DNA of 64,000 nucleotides from Lycium barbarum (Eukaryota; Streptophyta; Magnoliopsida; Solanales; Solanaceae), in contig NC_083341.1 of NCBI RefSeq assembly GCF_019175385.1, forward strand, positions 17,554,203-17,618,202. The letters run 5' to 3'. Below are positions 45,736 to 56,309 of this stretch, piece after piece. The notes beneath the pieces were generated by a model, which was given only the letters and a program-made list of their open reading frames with translations, searched no databases and was not told the DNA's origin. A program made the position numbers and the translations under genes. How positions within the stretch are numbered: the first letter of the stretch is position 1; every line of letters begins with the position of its first letter.

Positions 45736-45990
45736 ACACTTTATATACACCAACCTAGAAGGGAGTAAATTCGATGAACCACCTCATACAATTGTTTAAT
45801 TTGTTAAGAAAGTGACTTTTGTTGCCTTACATTTAATGTATTCAGTTGTCGACTAGGAGTAATTTCTTTTCTCAATTGACAAGTCGTGCATTTAACATCT
45901 GGCATGAGAAAATGATGAATCTAACAGACCTAGGAGTAATTCCTTTTTCTTTCCTTGTCGACATGAATATATTTTCGTTCTTCAATTTTC
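45736..45990 (+). repeat. Degenerate long repeat, copy 1
   Basis: It begins ACACTTTATATACACCAACC, then TGTTGCCTTACATTTAATGT, GTTGTCGACTAGGAGTAATT, CAATTGACAAGTCGTGCATT and TTTTCTTTCCTTGTC. The same blocks return in order in two later copies. Function unknown; no ORF spans it. Confidence 0.7.
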
Positions 45991-47195
45991 TAATTTTTCT
46001 TATAATCAATTCACATATTCTATATATTACACTTGTGTTCCAAATTAAGGAAAGATAATTTCCATCATATTTTTATACAAAGCAGCAGAGCTTCGTTAAA
46101 AGTTTATTAATAGTGTCTAAATTAATAATTTTTCAGAATAACAGCAATTCTCAACAATTGATTTTTTCAGCGGAGAAACAATGTTATAAAAAATCAATGG
46201 ATCTGGAAGGGAGTTGTCAACCAAAAAGCTAACTTTTAAATTTGGTTAAATCTGAATAAATCAAATTTAATTGAGTTTCATATATGTGTATTATTAAATA
46301 ATGACATATTTGCTCAATTTTGAATATTATAAGAGCATATTTAGCCTTTTTCACTTATTAATTAGTTAATTATGTTAATTGAGGACTCCAGTTAAATTAA
46401 AGGCATGATTTGGATTAACTATGAACAGTAAAGACATATATGACCTAAATTATTAAGGGACTTAATATTTACTCAATTCAGAATACTTTAAAAATATATT
46501 AGGACCTTTTTCGTATTTAGAATTAAGTAATAACTATTTTTTGGTTGGCGTAACACTTTATACACCAACCTAGAAGGAGGTAAATGCGATAAATCAAACA
46601 TAAGGAAATCTGGCTGGGCAATTCGCACGAATGCCCTTCAAATGCGTTGGTCTTTAATATTTGCCCCAGTAATGCGTGGTCTTTAATATTTGTCCTTCTA
46701 AGCTAAAAAATAATAAGAAAAGACGTTACTACCCCTACCCCTCACATATAAAAACCTGAAAGTCTGTAACGAACCCCAAACATCCAATTAAACCTATCCA
46801 TCATTCCAACAACAAACCTTTCAATCGTTCCATCGTTCCAACATTTCACCGGAGAAATCTCCATTGATTTTGCTGCTACAACATCGGAAAAGATAAATAC
46901 ATAATATATAGTGTTTCAATTTAATTCAACTCAATTTGATGCTTTATTAAGTTTAGATTTGTTAATATTTGAAAATAACAACAAATCATCTTCTATGAAC
47001 TAAACAACTGATATTCAGTTGAGATTCAACATTGCAAATCATAATTTTACTCAACAACATAGAATTGATCAAATTTATTGCTTTGTTCTGATTTTGATTA
47101 GTTTATACGTTCCATTTGATTAGTATACAATGCTCAATGACTTAGACTTGAAATTATAGTAACTTCAGTTGACAAAAAATAATCAGGCAAAGTTC

Positions 47196-47545
47196 TGAAC
47201 AAGTATGCCGGAGGAGGCAGGAGTTCACCTTGCAAAAGAACAAAGTATGCCGCTAGAGTCAAACTTTCATTTTCATAAGCAAAATATCAAGTATACAAGT
47301 GTTAAGAACTAGAAAAGTATGTCGGAGGAGGCAGAAGTTTACTTTACAAAAGAACAAAGTATGCTGTTAGAGGCAACTTTTATTTTCATGAGCAAAACAA
47401 AAATTTACGCAAGTGTTAAGAACTAGAAAAGTATGCCGGAGGAGGCAGAAGTTCACTTTACAAAAGAATAAAGTATGCTGTTAGAGGCAACTTTCATTTT
47501 CATAAGCAAAACAAAAACATTATTAACAAAACAACACCAAAAACA
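47196..47545. repeat. Three tandem copies of about 115 bp in the Mutator-type element
   Basis: GTATG(C/T)CGGAGGAGGCAG recurs at about 47202, 47317 and 47431, each followed by AAAGAACAAAGTATG or a close variant and a TTCATTTTCAT-like block. Confidence 0.85.
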
Positions 47546-47905
47546 CATAAGATTGCATAAAAACCAAAATTATTAACAAGACAACACCAAAAAACCAAGC
47601 ACACATAAATTAACTTAATTCATGAAGTTATGCCACAACAAGCATAACTTTATGCCGGAACTGGCATAACTTCAGTTTACAAAATTACAAAGTATGCCGT
47701 GAGAGGCAAACTTTCATTTTTCATAACCAAAACAAAACATTATTAACAAAACACCAAAAACACATAAGATTGCATAAAAACCAAAATTATTAACAAGACA
47801 ACACCAAAAAACCAAGCACACATAAATTAACTTAATTCATGAAGTTATGCCGGAACAAGCATAACTTTATGCCGGAACCGGCATAACTTCAGTTTCAAAA
47901 ACCAA
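47510..47905. repeat. Two tandem copies of about 222 bp in the Mutator-type element
   Basis: The unit contains ACATTATTAACAAAACA, AAACCAAGCACACATAAATT and a TATGCCGGAACCGGCATA palindrome (about 47871-47888; degenerate in copy 1). Confidence 0.85.
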
Positions 47906-48683
47906 GAACTCTGCCGGACCCGACATATGTTGCCTCAGACAAACACATTCTTCACAAAAACCAGATTATTAAATAAAAACAGCAGCAACAACATAAAACA
48001 GCTGTTCACAGGCAAAACTTCAACGATTCAACAAAGAGAAAATCAAAACGCATATCAAAATCAACTAAAACATATTACGACATTCAAAAAACCAAAATAT
48101 ATACATGGGGAATGAAACTAAAGTTCAAAAAATCATACAGACACTATAACAAAACACTATAATTTTAAATAAAAAGAATCAATTAAATATAAAAAACAAT
48201 GAAGACAAGGATATCAATTCAACAAATAACAATTTAACATAAAAACAAATATTGAAACGAGCAAAAGATCCAAATTCGTACCTAAGTTTTAGAACAGATG
48301 AGACAAACACAAAACAGAGGAGGAAAGAAGAAACAAAAAAAGAAAAGAAAAGGGCAAATGAAGAAATAAACAGGATTTTAACGGGGTAAGGATAATTTTG
48401 TAAAAAAACTTTCATTAAACAGACGGCAATGACAAAATTTAAAGAAGACATAAATAAGGGGCAAAATATAAAGACCAGCCCAAAAGAAGAGCACTCCGCG
48501 CAAAAAATTGAATCTGGCTCGTGTCTTCTCTTCGATGAACCACCGACCACGTCATACAATAGCTTAATTTATTATGAAAATGACTTCCGTTCCCTTTTGT
48601 TGCCTCACAAATACAATATGTCGACTAGAGTTAAAAAAAAATCTCGATTTACAAGTCATGCATTTAACATTGAATACTCCAAA

Positions 48684-48860
48684 TAAAGGTGGAGCCAGAA
48701 TTTGAAGCTTGTAGGTTCGGAATTCTAATTCATTTAAGTTATAGGGTTCTAAATTAACAATTTATACATATTAAATGATTTTTTCAAAACAAATACAGAA
48801 TTTAGACCAAAGTTACTGGGTTCGGCCGCACCCCCGACTATCATGCTAGCTCCGCCCCTG
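48684..48860. mobile_element. hAT-type MITE (177 bp)
   Basis: 8-bp duplications ACTCCAAA (48676-48683 and 48861-48868) flank it. The ends GGTGGAGCCAG and CTAGCTCCGCCCC form an imperfect inverted repeat. An 8-bp duplication and CAGGGGCGGA-type end fit the hAT superfamily. Confidence 0.8.
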
Positions 48861-49023
48861 ACTCCAAAGAAAATGACAACATGAGATCTAATAGTCCTAC
48901 GTAAATTTTGACCCATTTCTTTTTCTTTCCTTGTCAAAGCAAAACACCAAATTAAATTATTCAAAAAAGAAAGGCCAAAATTACACTTATTAAAAGAAAT
49001 TGAGACATACAGTATCTATAAAT

Positions 49024-49342
49024 AGGGGTCATTTGGCAGAATTATGTACGTATTAGTTATATAAAGATTAGTTATGAGGGAATCTATGTATTATTAATTT
49101 TAGGCAGAGATTAGTTGTGTAAGATTTAGTTATTTCATCTTCTACCTGCATAAAATAATACATAGATTTCATCATAACTTGTACATGTATTAGTCATGCG
49201 AGTTTCTAAATTTCAAACCAATCACCATATTAATTATATACATAAATAACTTACCTCCTAACCTTCTATTAAACATGATATTACTCATGCAGGATTTAAT
49301 ACATGAATAACTCGTCATCTAACTAGCTACCAAACGACCCTT
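49024..49342. mobile_element. MITE (319 bp), unclassified
   Basis: The inverted ends are AGGGGTCATTTGG and CCAAACGACCCTT, with AAT on both sides (49021-49023 and 49343-49345). AT-rich interior with partial self-complementarity and no ORF. Confidence 0.7.
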
Positions 49343-49545
49343 AATGTATGAGTTGTCGACTAGGAGTAATTTATTTTCTCAATTGACAAGTCATACATTT
49401 AACATCTGGCTACAGTCCTAAGAAAATGACAACATGAGATCTAACAGTCCAAGGAGTAATTTCCTTTTCTTTCCTTGTCAAAGCAAAACACCAATTTAAT
49501 TTATTGTAAAAGAAGGACCAAATTAAAATTTCTATTAAAAGTAAT
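49343..49545 (+). repeat. Degenerate long repeat, copy 3
   Basis: It carries AATGTATGAGTTGTCGACTA, CAATTGACAAGTCATACATT and CTTTTCTTTCCTTGTCAAAG, then continues like copy 2 (ATTAAAAGTAATTGACACAT). The MITE at 49024 inserted at its start. Confidence 0.65.
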
Positions 49546-50626
49546 TGACACATACTCCTTCTCTGTCGGTTCAATTTGTTTGTATTACATTTTTTTTAAT
49601 CCGTTTAAAAAGAATGTCTCTTCTTAATTTGATAACTTTTTAATTTCAACATTCCTCACAAAATTATACATATTTTTAGTTTAAAACCTCACAAGATTCA
49701 ATTTTTTTTACTTTCTTAACCTCTATGTCAAGTCAAAAGCTGACAAACAAATTGAAATGGAGGGAATATTTACTAACAATTCGATTTTAAACTTCTCATT
49801 TTACCCTTAATGAGTTGATTTATGGCCACATAAATATCTAAGCTTTTTTTTAGACTACGAATTTTTTTTTAAAAAAATCTTTTCATTCTTAAACTAGCTC
49901 GCTTAAACACCTTTACATAAATTGAGACGTGCGAAAATTAAAAGAATATCGACACATATAATAGTTGTATACCATAAGAAGAAGAGTAGCTGATATTTGT
50001 GAATGACCTTGGCCGTTAAGAGAGAATAAAGATAGAAAGAAAGAACAAAAAAAGTGAAAGATTCTATCTGACAAATTCCCTCCTTTTTCTTCTGCACAAT
50101 TTAAGATTTCTGTTATTAACTTCAACATAAAAATTGACACACACATATTGCAAGCTGACATTTCTTGAAGTTCTCAAATTCCCATCATTTCCCACTTTCA
50201 GGTTCTTCTTTATTTCCACCCCACCATTTTTATTTATTAAAAAGATTGTTTTTTTCTTGTTAATTTGGAAAAAAAAAAAATCTGTTTCTTGATTTATTGT
50301 TTTAATCTTGAGCTGGATTTAGCTATATGATTTGCATGGTTCATTTCTTGGTTTCACTTGTCTGTGATTTGTGTTTGATGCATTATGTTGTTATAAATTT
50401 AATATATTTGAGGTATTTTCTGATCTTCTTGCTTAATTCATATTGAAACTTTTATTTGCCTAAAGAATGCTTTTTTTTTTGTTCTTTTTTCTTTTTTGCT
50501 AGGTTTGCTGTGAATATACTGTCTATTATACAGATACACTAATTTTTTAAAATTACATTGTCGATACATGGTTTGATCCAAAAAGGGCTAGATCCAAACT
50601 CTGGTTGCTGTATCTGTTTATTCATG
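49546..50626. other. DNA upstream of PECT1, probably promoter and leader region
   Basis: AT-rich, with a pyrimidine-rich stretch at about 50160-50225 that could be a 5' untranslated exon and a T-rich stretch after it like a plant intron. The placement rests only on distance and base composition; no start site could be fixed. Confidence 0.35.
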
Positions 50627-50895
50627 TTCTTGATTTCTGTTTAATTTTGGGTTGTTGTAGCAATAAAGTTCCCAACTTTTGCATATTTCAGACCACTTGT
50701 GTGATTTGATCCGTTCTGGACTTGTTTATTAATTGGCCATTTCATGTAATTTGATCCTTTTTTAACTGCATAACCTAATGTAGTTAAGATGTTGGTTTTA
50801 TGAAATCAGATTGAAATGGGGATTATGTTGAGCAAATCCAATTCTTCTTGTAACTTAATTTTGTTTCGTGCTTTGTTTGGTGCTTGCTATGTCTG
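50627..50895 (+). repeat. Intron-like segment, left copy of a duplication
   Basis: It shares with 63214-63465 the ordered blocks TGTTCTTG..TTTCTGTT, TTATTAATTG(G/A)CCATT, a TGATCCTTT region, and a TTAAGATGTT or TTAGATGTTAG block followed by TCAGATTGAA. The two are separated by the transposon nest. Confidence 0.65.
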
Positions 50896-50903
50896 TTCAC
50901 TGA

Positions 50904-50991
50904 GGGTGTGTTTGGTATGGAGGAAAACATTTCCCAGAAAATGTTTTCAATTTTCCCATGTTTGGTCCAATAAAATTTCTCTAGAAAACAA
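50904..50991. mobile_element. MITE interrupted by SINE and Tat element, left part
   Basis: It begins GGGTGTGTTTGGTATGGAGG and its end at 62899-63212 reads toward TACCAAATACACCC. TGA flanks both ends (50901-50903 and 63213-63215). Without the insertions the MITE is about 400 bp. Confidence 0.7.
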
Positions 50992-51053
50992 CATACCCAG
51001 TGTGTTTACCCCGAATTCTAGAAAACAACATACCCAATGTGTTTACCCCGAAT
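50980..51053 (+). repeat. 37-bp tandem duplication across the insertion junction
   Basis: Units 50980-51016 and 51017-51053 are identical except CAGTG versus CAATG. Each unit contains host sequence and the first 14 bases of the LTR, so the duplication arose after the insertion. Confidence 0.92.
50992..51002 (+). mobile_element. SINE-like fragment, left part
   Basis: CATACCCAGTG follows one 16-bp target copy TTTCTCTAGAAAACAA (50976-50991); the rest of the fragment is at 62822-62882 and the second exact target copy at 62883-62898. Confidence 0.7.
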
Positions 51054-51754
51054 GTGGATAATCAATTAAATTTGTGAGTGAGGTATAGGATATGTGGTTA
51101 TGCCTTGAATCTATTTGATAGAGAAAAGAAATATATGAATATACTATGAAGAAGCAACTGATAATCGGTGGTTTGCTATAGATTTGCGTGTTTACTAACA
51201 TATGAGTGTTACTTGATTGAATAAATTTAAGAGATGAACACAGCTAATGTGGACCGAAATCAGATTTTTGCGAGAGAGATTTATATAATTTTGCTATTAC
51301 AAGAGTTCTTGATATGAGGAAGCCAACCCTTTAAAAGTAGGGCAATGGCCCCTATTTATAGCATTGCCCCATGGGCTTCATACAACATGTGCGTCTAAAA
51401 AATAAAGAAAAAAAAACTATGAAGTGGAGCAGGTTGGATTAGGTTGATCGTACGGTCTGACACCCGTACGATTGGCAGTTGAACGTGGCAGGACGCTATC
51501 GACGCGTGGCAATCGCGTAACGGATCTCCCGGCCCAACGGCTACGACCAAACGGACCAATGGCCACGACCAAACGGAGGAACGACCACGATCAGCTCGGC
51601 TATGAAGAAACCGGACCAAATGAAGATCTTCCCTCTCTTTGGTCAAAACACTCCTCCGGTCAAAAAAGAAAGCCTTCGTACAAATCCTCGTTTCTTTCTT
51701 CCCTCGGTCACCGGTATTACCGGCTCAGTGGATACCCGATTTTTACCGTATATA
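51040..51754 (-). repeat. 3' LTR of the Tat element (715 bp)
   Basis: TGTTTACCCCGAAT on the plus strand to CGTATATA, where the other copy has CGTATACA. Beside it, on the minus strand, GGAAAGTGTGGGGACTATC (about 51755-51773) is the polypurine tract. Confidence 0.88.
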
Positions 51755-51893
51755 GATAGTCCCCACACTTTCCGGACCGAAGTTTTATCGGAGCAACGGG
51801 AAGTGGATGAATCAAGGAACCGGTGGCTCTATTCGTCCGTTATTATCTTTTCATTTTGGCGGGAACAGTTGCGTCACGTCCCTCTGCCATCGG

Positions 51894-52035
51894 CCACGTG
51901 TCATATCCTGGATGGTCAGCTCTGACAACCGCCGCAATGCACGTCGTTTCAAGTCGATTCTCATTAATTATGGGACACGTGGTCTTCCCCGATTGGCTGG
52001 GCTCTTGTAACCGCCCGATCCCATGCCTATAAAAC
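51894..52035 (+). promoter_or_regulatory. Plant-type promoter of the antisense gene
   Basis: CCACGTGTCA (51894-51903) and GACACGTGG (51974-51982) are G-box/ABRE-like sites, ATTGG (51992-51996) is an inverted CCAAT box, and CTATAAAAC (52027-52035) is a TATA box. The TATA lies 300 bases before the ATG at 52335. The order and spacing are those of a regulated plant promoter. It lies inside the element but outside the LTR. Activity is inferred. Confidence 0.65.
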
Positions 52036-52334
52036 GTCCCTTACCTCTTCACTTCAACATTTTTACAGCTTCACCTCTTCACCTCTCTATTTCAAGTTTT
52101 TTGCCTCTTACCCATTTATCTTTTTACTCATAATCATCTGAAAACTAATTGTTGTTGATTTGCTGTTTGCACTATGTGAGAAAGGAACGATACTGCCAAT
52201 TTCTCCACTCGTCGTTCTTGCGTGTTGCTGCTTCCTCCTTTCGTTCTTTGCCATTTTTGAATTCTTCTACTGTCACCTTCACTTTTTAACTTCTTTTTTG
52301 CATTGTCCCAAACTCTCTTTTCCCATATTTTCAA

Positions 52335-55186
52335 ATGTCTGCCAATACTGAAACTACTTCCCATGATGTCCCCTCGGTTTCTTCTCAAGGAACCGAGCCA
52401 ACTTCTCCAGCCAAGGCAAAAAGCACCTTCGAGCCTACTGCCTCGGACATAATACCGGCCAAACCCAATTTCAACAAAGATTTTGAGGTCGAAAAGCCTT
52501 CTTCGGTATCCGATAGAGGGTATGATGTGAGGCGGTATCCCTCATCCATTATCGAGGATAAACTTGATCTAGTCCGGGCTGATTGTGGGTGGGACACCCG
52601 TTCAGTTCAAGTTTTTGCCCCCGGGCCAAGTGAATCAGTCACTGATCATCGGGAAGGTTTTTTATACATTTACACTTACCCCTTCACTCTCAAGCTCGAC
52701 CCCCCGATTGATCCAATCATCTTGGAAATGTGCCGGACCTATAATGTGACCCTGGCACAGATTGACCCGATCGTTTGAAGGGCCGTGGCCTGCCTCCGGC
52801 TGCTGGCCAATAGCACCGGGAAGGAGCTTGCGCTGGCCCACTTGATCCGTTTATATTCCCCGAGGTTGTTCCGGGGAGGCGTAATAAAACTCGCAAAGCG
52901 TAGCCGGAATCCATTTTTCTCAAAAATGGACGAAGATAGGGACAGGGGCTGGTTGGAGCGATATGTCCGGGTGCGGACCTCGGACATTATCCCGGACAAC
53001 TACATGCCTTTTCCGGAAAGGTGGAATAATAATCGTAAGTCTGAATTCTTTTTTAACAATTGCTTGTGTTTTGTTTGATCTTCAGCTTGTCTATCTTCCC
53101 ACTGCTCCTTATCTATGTTAGCCGTGGGTTGGATTCCTCCGGTCGTCCGGGATCTCAACGAATGGGTTGCTGCTCTACTCAGCTAGCATGTCCACGACAA
53201 TCGGACGTGGGGTCACCTGTCACGTGGCCGATGGGTCGCCCAGAACCACGGTAATATCCGGTTTATATCTGTATTCATTGCATCTTCAACCCTTCTGTAA
53301 CATCTTCGATTTTCAGGTTTACCTAAGGGCTCGGTGGATCCAAGGCCGGAGTCAGCAGCAGATCCAGCAACGTCGGCACCCGAGTTCGATTCGGCGGGTG
53401 CCTCTCATATTCTTGCTGCCGCCGCCAAGAGAAAAAGGCCCTCGGACAAAGGGCCGAAACCAAAGAAACGGGCGAGGAGCGTTGTTAGGACTTTGAGGGA
53501 TGAGGCAGAGCCCGAGCTCCTCGTTCGAAGTATCAGTGCGGCCCCTTCCGTGGCTGCCATTCCGGAGGGGGGCATCACCGTTTCACCCCTTTCTTCAACC
53601 GGGGAAAGACCTTCGGTTCCGGCATTACCTATAGGTGCGGAAGAAATTCTTTACCCGACTCCTCTAAGGTCGATTGAATTCGTCGATATTTCAGGTGAAG
53701 CTTCTTCCGAGGAAACCCCCTTGCAAAGGACAAGAAGATCCGGGGGGGCAGCAGCTGCCGAAGCGGGTCAAAGAACTGAGTCGGTCCCGGAGACCGAAGT
53801 CCCCATAGATGTGGGTCCGCTGCCTGACTATGAGCCTGCTGCGACTACGGAGACCCCCGCTTTTGCTGAAGCAGCTGAGGCCGTTCCAAGTTCTCCAACT
53901 CCGGCTTTAAGGTCGGATGAGTTTGAGGACATGTTCTCGAGCACTCCTCCCGCTACCGGCGAAGCTGCTGGATTCGGACATCTCCCGATCGCTCGGGCCA
54001 CGAGGGCGGCTAGCCGGACCTCCCAGTCTGGTGCCAGGACAGCTTGGTGCGCATTTTTCCGGCCCCAAGTGTGGAGCCGAGGAGGACAAGATCGGCTACG
54101 ATCACCGTTCCCGAGGATTGCAGTTTTCTTTCTCGCCCGGTGGGCGTAGCAGGCTATCTGAGGCCTCTTGTCTCGGACTCGGACAAGCGAAAGATGAACG
54201 GGGTCTCTTGGTAGTGCCTCATTAACGAGGGTATGCACGCGGGCAACCGGGTAAGTTTATCAGCCATCCTTGCATAATTTCACCGAGAATTTTTAGTCTC
54301 GTTTGTTCAAGTTTTTAACTTGCTTTATTTGCAGAGTGTGGTGCTCATCAACGAGGCTTTCGTCCCTACCCAGCAAGAGGTGGACGACCTCAAGGGCCAG
54401 CTGGATGCTCAAAGCCGAGAGACCGAGAAGTTTTTGCATCTTCTGCGGGTGAAGGAGGATGAGTTGAATCAAGCAATTACTCTTTCCAACCTCCGACCCG
54501 AGCTCGACGCAGCAAAGGCCGAAAATCGTCAGATAAAGGGTGAGCTGGCCGCGATGGCCGAATATAATCGGAGTCTCGAAGCTGACAAGATCGGCCTTAG
54601 CCGAGACAATACTAATTTATCCTCAAGGCTTGGTGAGTTTGAAAACACCGTTGCTCAACTCCGGGAGGAGCTGGATTCTGTCAAGTCCGATGCTACGAGC
54701 ATGGCCGAGAGGCATCGGCAGCTCGAATCCGAGAATGCCCGGTACAAAGAGCGCATGAGGGTGCTCGAGGAGAAGGCAGAGAAAAGGGGCCAGATATGTG
54801 TTGATCTAAGAACCGAGCTCGAAGAGACAGCTGATGCTAATGACACTCTCAAGGCCGAGCTCGAGTCAGCCATCCAAATGCAGAATGTCCTCGGAGAGGC
54901 TCGGGATGTTTTGGCGGCAAAGTTAGCCCAGGCCGAGGCCGATTTGGAAGAGGCTCTGAAGAGCGTGGAGGCCGCCGAGGCTCATGCTACTATTGCTGCC
55001 GAATATGAGAAATGGAAGTCTCGGAGGATCACCCTCGAGCAAGCTGAGCACGGCTTTACGGATCTTCCGGCCCTGATTCTCGAGGCTAAAAGAGTCGAGG
55101 AAGAGGCTAAGGGTGCCCTCGGGTCTGACTCCGACGACTCTGAGCGGACAGTGTCCGAAGCCTCCGGATCCAGCCATGCCGGATAG
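52335..55186 (+). pseudogene. Antisense four-exon gene of the Tat element (Transposase_28-like)
   Basis: Exons are 52335-53034, 53122-53250, 53317-54250 and 54335-55186. Each junction has GT/AG and the reading phase fits: WNNN/PVGW, NHG/LPKG and GNR/SVVL. The encoded protein would be about 870 residues. The region FLYIYTYPFTLKL to WIPPVVRDLNEW resembles the 'putative gypsy type transposon' (Transposase_28) domain known from antisense ORFs of Tat elements. The middle is Pro/Ala/Glu-rich with a basic KRKRPSDKGPKPKKRAR patch (possible nuclear signal). Exon 4 is a long coiled coil (about 54340-55130). Breaks are TGA 52776-52778, TAG 53184-53186, a frameshift in exon 3 (about 54040-54110) and one TAG near 54210. 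Its function is unknown. Confidence 0.8.
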
Positions 55187-55206
55187 ATTAGGGCCTGTAC
55201 TTAGCC

Positions 55207-55244
<38 letters not shown>

Positions 55245-56309
55245 TTGCCTTTGTAGGAGTCTCCGATGTAAAAATCCTTCGTATAAATAGAACATGTATT
55301 TTCCTTGATCCTTTTACTTTGTTTGAATGTTTGTTGCGACTTCCGACCGAACTGCCGGTCTGCTTTAAAGAGTCATTATTTCTGACTATGCCTGAATATC
55401 GACTTTTCACTTCATCCGGTACATTTTGTCCAAGAAATTTACTGAGTTTTTGCCCGTGGGACTTATCTTATGCTTTGTGAATTCGGACGTCTCCGAATCG
55501 CGACGGGCATTTTTAGGGCCGGAATTTTTCGGACACCTGAATCTCAGCCTTAGCTAAATTTTGATGTAGGAGTCCCCGTTTGTGGGGTTAACGATTTTGG
55601 CTCGGATCGCTATGACCTTGCTGCCTTTGTCGAATTTTGACCGTAATGCCCGGTATTGGGTATATGAATGAAGTAGTGCCGAAATACGGCGGTAATCCTC
55701 GGGGTAAAGTGCTTTAACAGGAAGACATCCGAGATATCGTTATCCAAACTTTCGATAATTTTTGCACTGCCAGTATTTATATACATGAGGAACTTTTTTC
55801 CTTCTACCTTTGCCGTAGCAAATACTAAATGGACACGATTCATTCTGATCGTTTGGTCCTTACATCGGAACCTAATGCAGAAAGTCCGGCTCTTGGTTTT
55901 GCCGTAGCAAATATTGCGTGATCGTTTGGTCCTTACATCGGAACCTAGTATTTTAGGTCCGGTTTTGCTTGTTGAGCTCTTCCGATTTCTGCTAACCGGG
56001 GTAAACTTTGAAGTAGGTATTATAGTCCCCTAGCGCTTATCCGAGCTGCAAGATCGGGTGAGTGCTATCAAGTCCCCACTCGTACAGTGCGACCCCGAGT
56101 ATCCGGACGTTTGTCCTTTATCTTCGTCGAGTAACACGTTGTACTTGTTGCCTCATTAAAACCCTTGTCGGAAAACCCATTTTGGGACAAAAACGTACTA
56201 AGGAAAAGAGTGCAACACGTGTTTTCAGATCTAGATTCTTTTCTTCAGTCGGTACTTGACTTTCTGCAAAAAGAAAGAGGTTAATTTGAAAACATGAGGA
56301 GTCCATACC
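55187..56309. other. Tat element untranslated region between convergent genes
   Basis: A TTA microsatellite at 55209-55244 follows the antisense gene. GATCGTTTGGTCCTTACATC occurs twice (about 55847 and 55921). No coding sequence supported. Confidence 0.6.

Larger units (their letters stand above)
46616..48510. mobile_element. Mutator-type non-autonomous element (1895 bp)
   Basis: Perfect 9-bp duplications AATCTGGCT (46607-46615 and 48511-48519) flank it. The left end GGGCAATTCGCACGAATGCC, continuing through GGTCTTTAATATTTGCCCC, is the inverted repeat of the right end, in which GGGGCAAAATATAAAGACC (about 48459-48477) pairs with the latter stretch. The termini are related to the MITE at 40934. 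No MURA-type transposase is present. The interior is mostly tandem repeats. Confidence 0.82.
46549..48960 (+). repeat. Degenerate long repeat, copy 2, split by two transposons
   Basis: The first block is at 46549-46606, the next at about 48597-48675 and the last at about 48869-48960. The Mutator-type element (46616-48510) and the hAT MITE (48684-48860) separate them. Confidence 0.65.

Noticed and set aside
48179..48559. 126-codon minus-strand hydrophobic frame that could be read as a membrane protein
   Set aside because: It runs through the right inverted terminal repeat and target duplication of the Mutator-type element, so it is a chance frame.
55610..55843. 77-codon minus-strand frame after the Tat integrase
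   Set aside because: It lies in the untranslated region past the integrase stop, with no domain and no start context.
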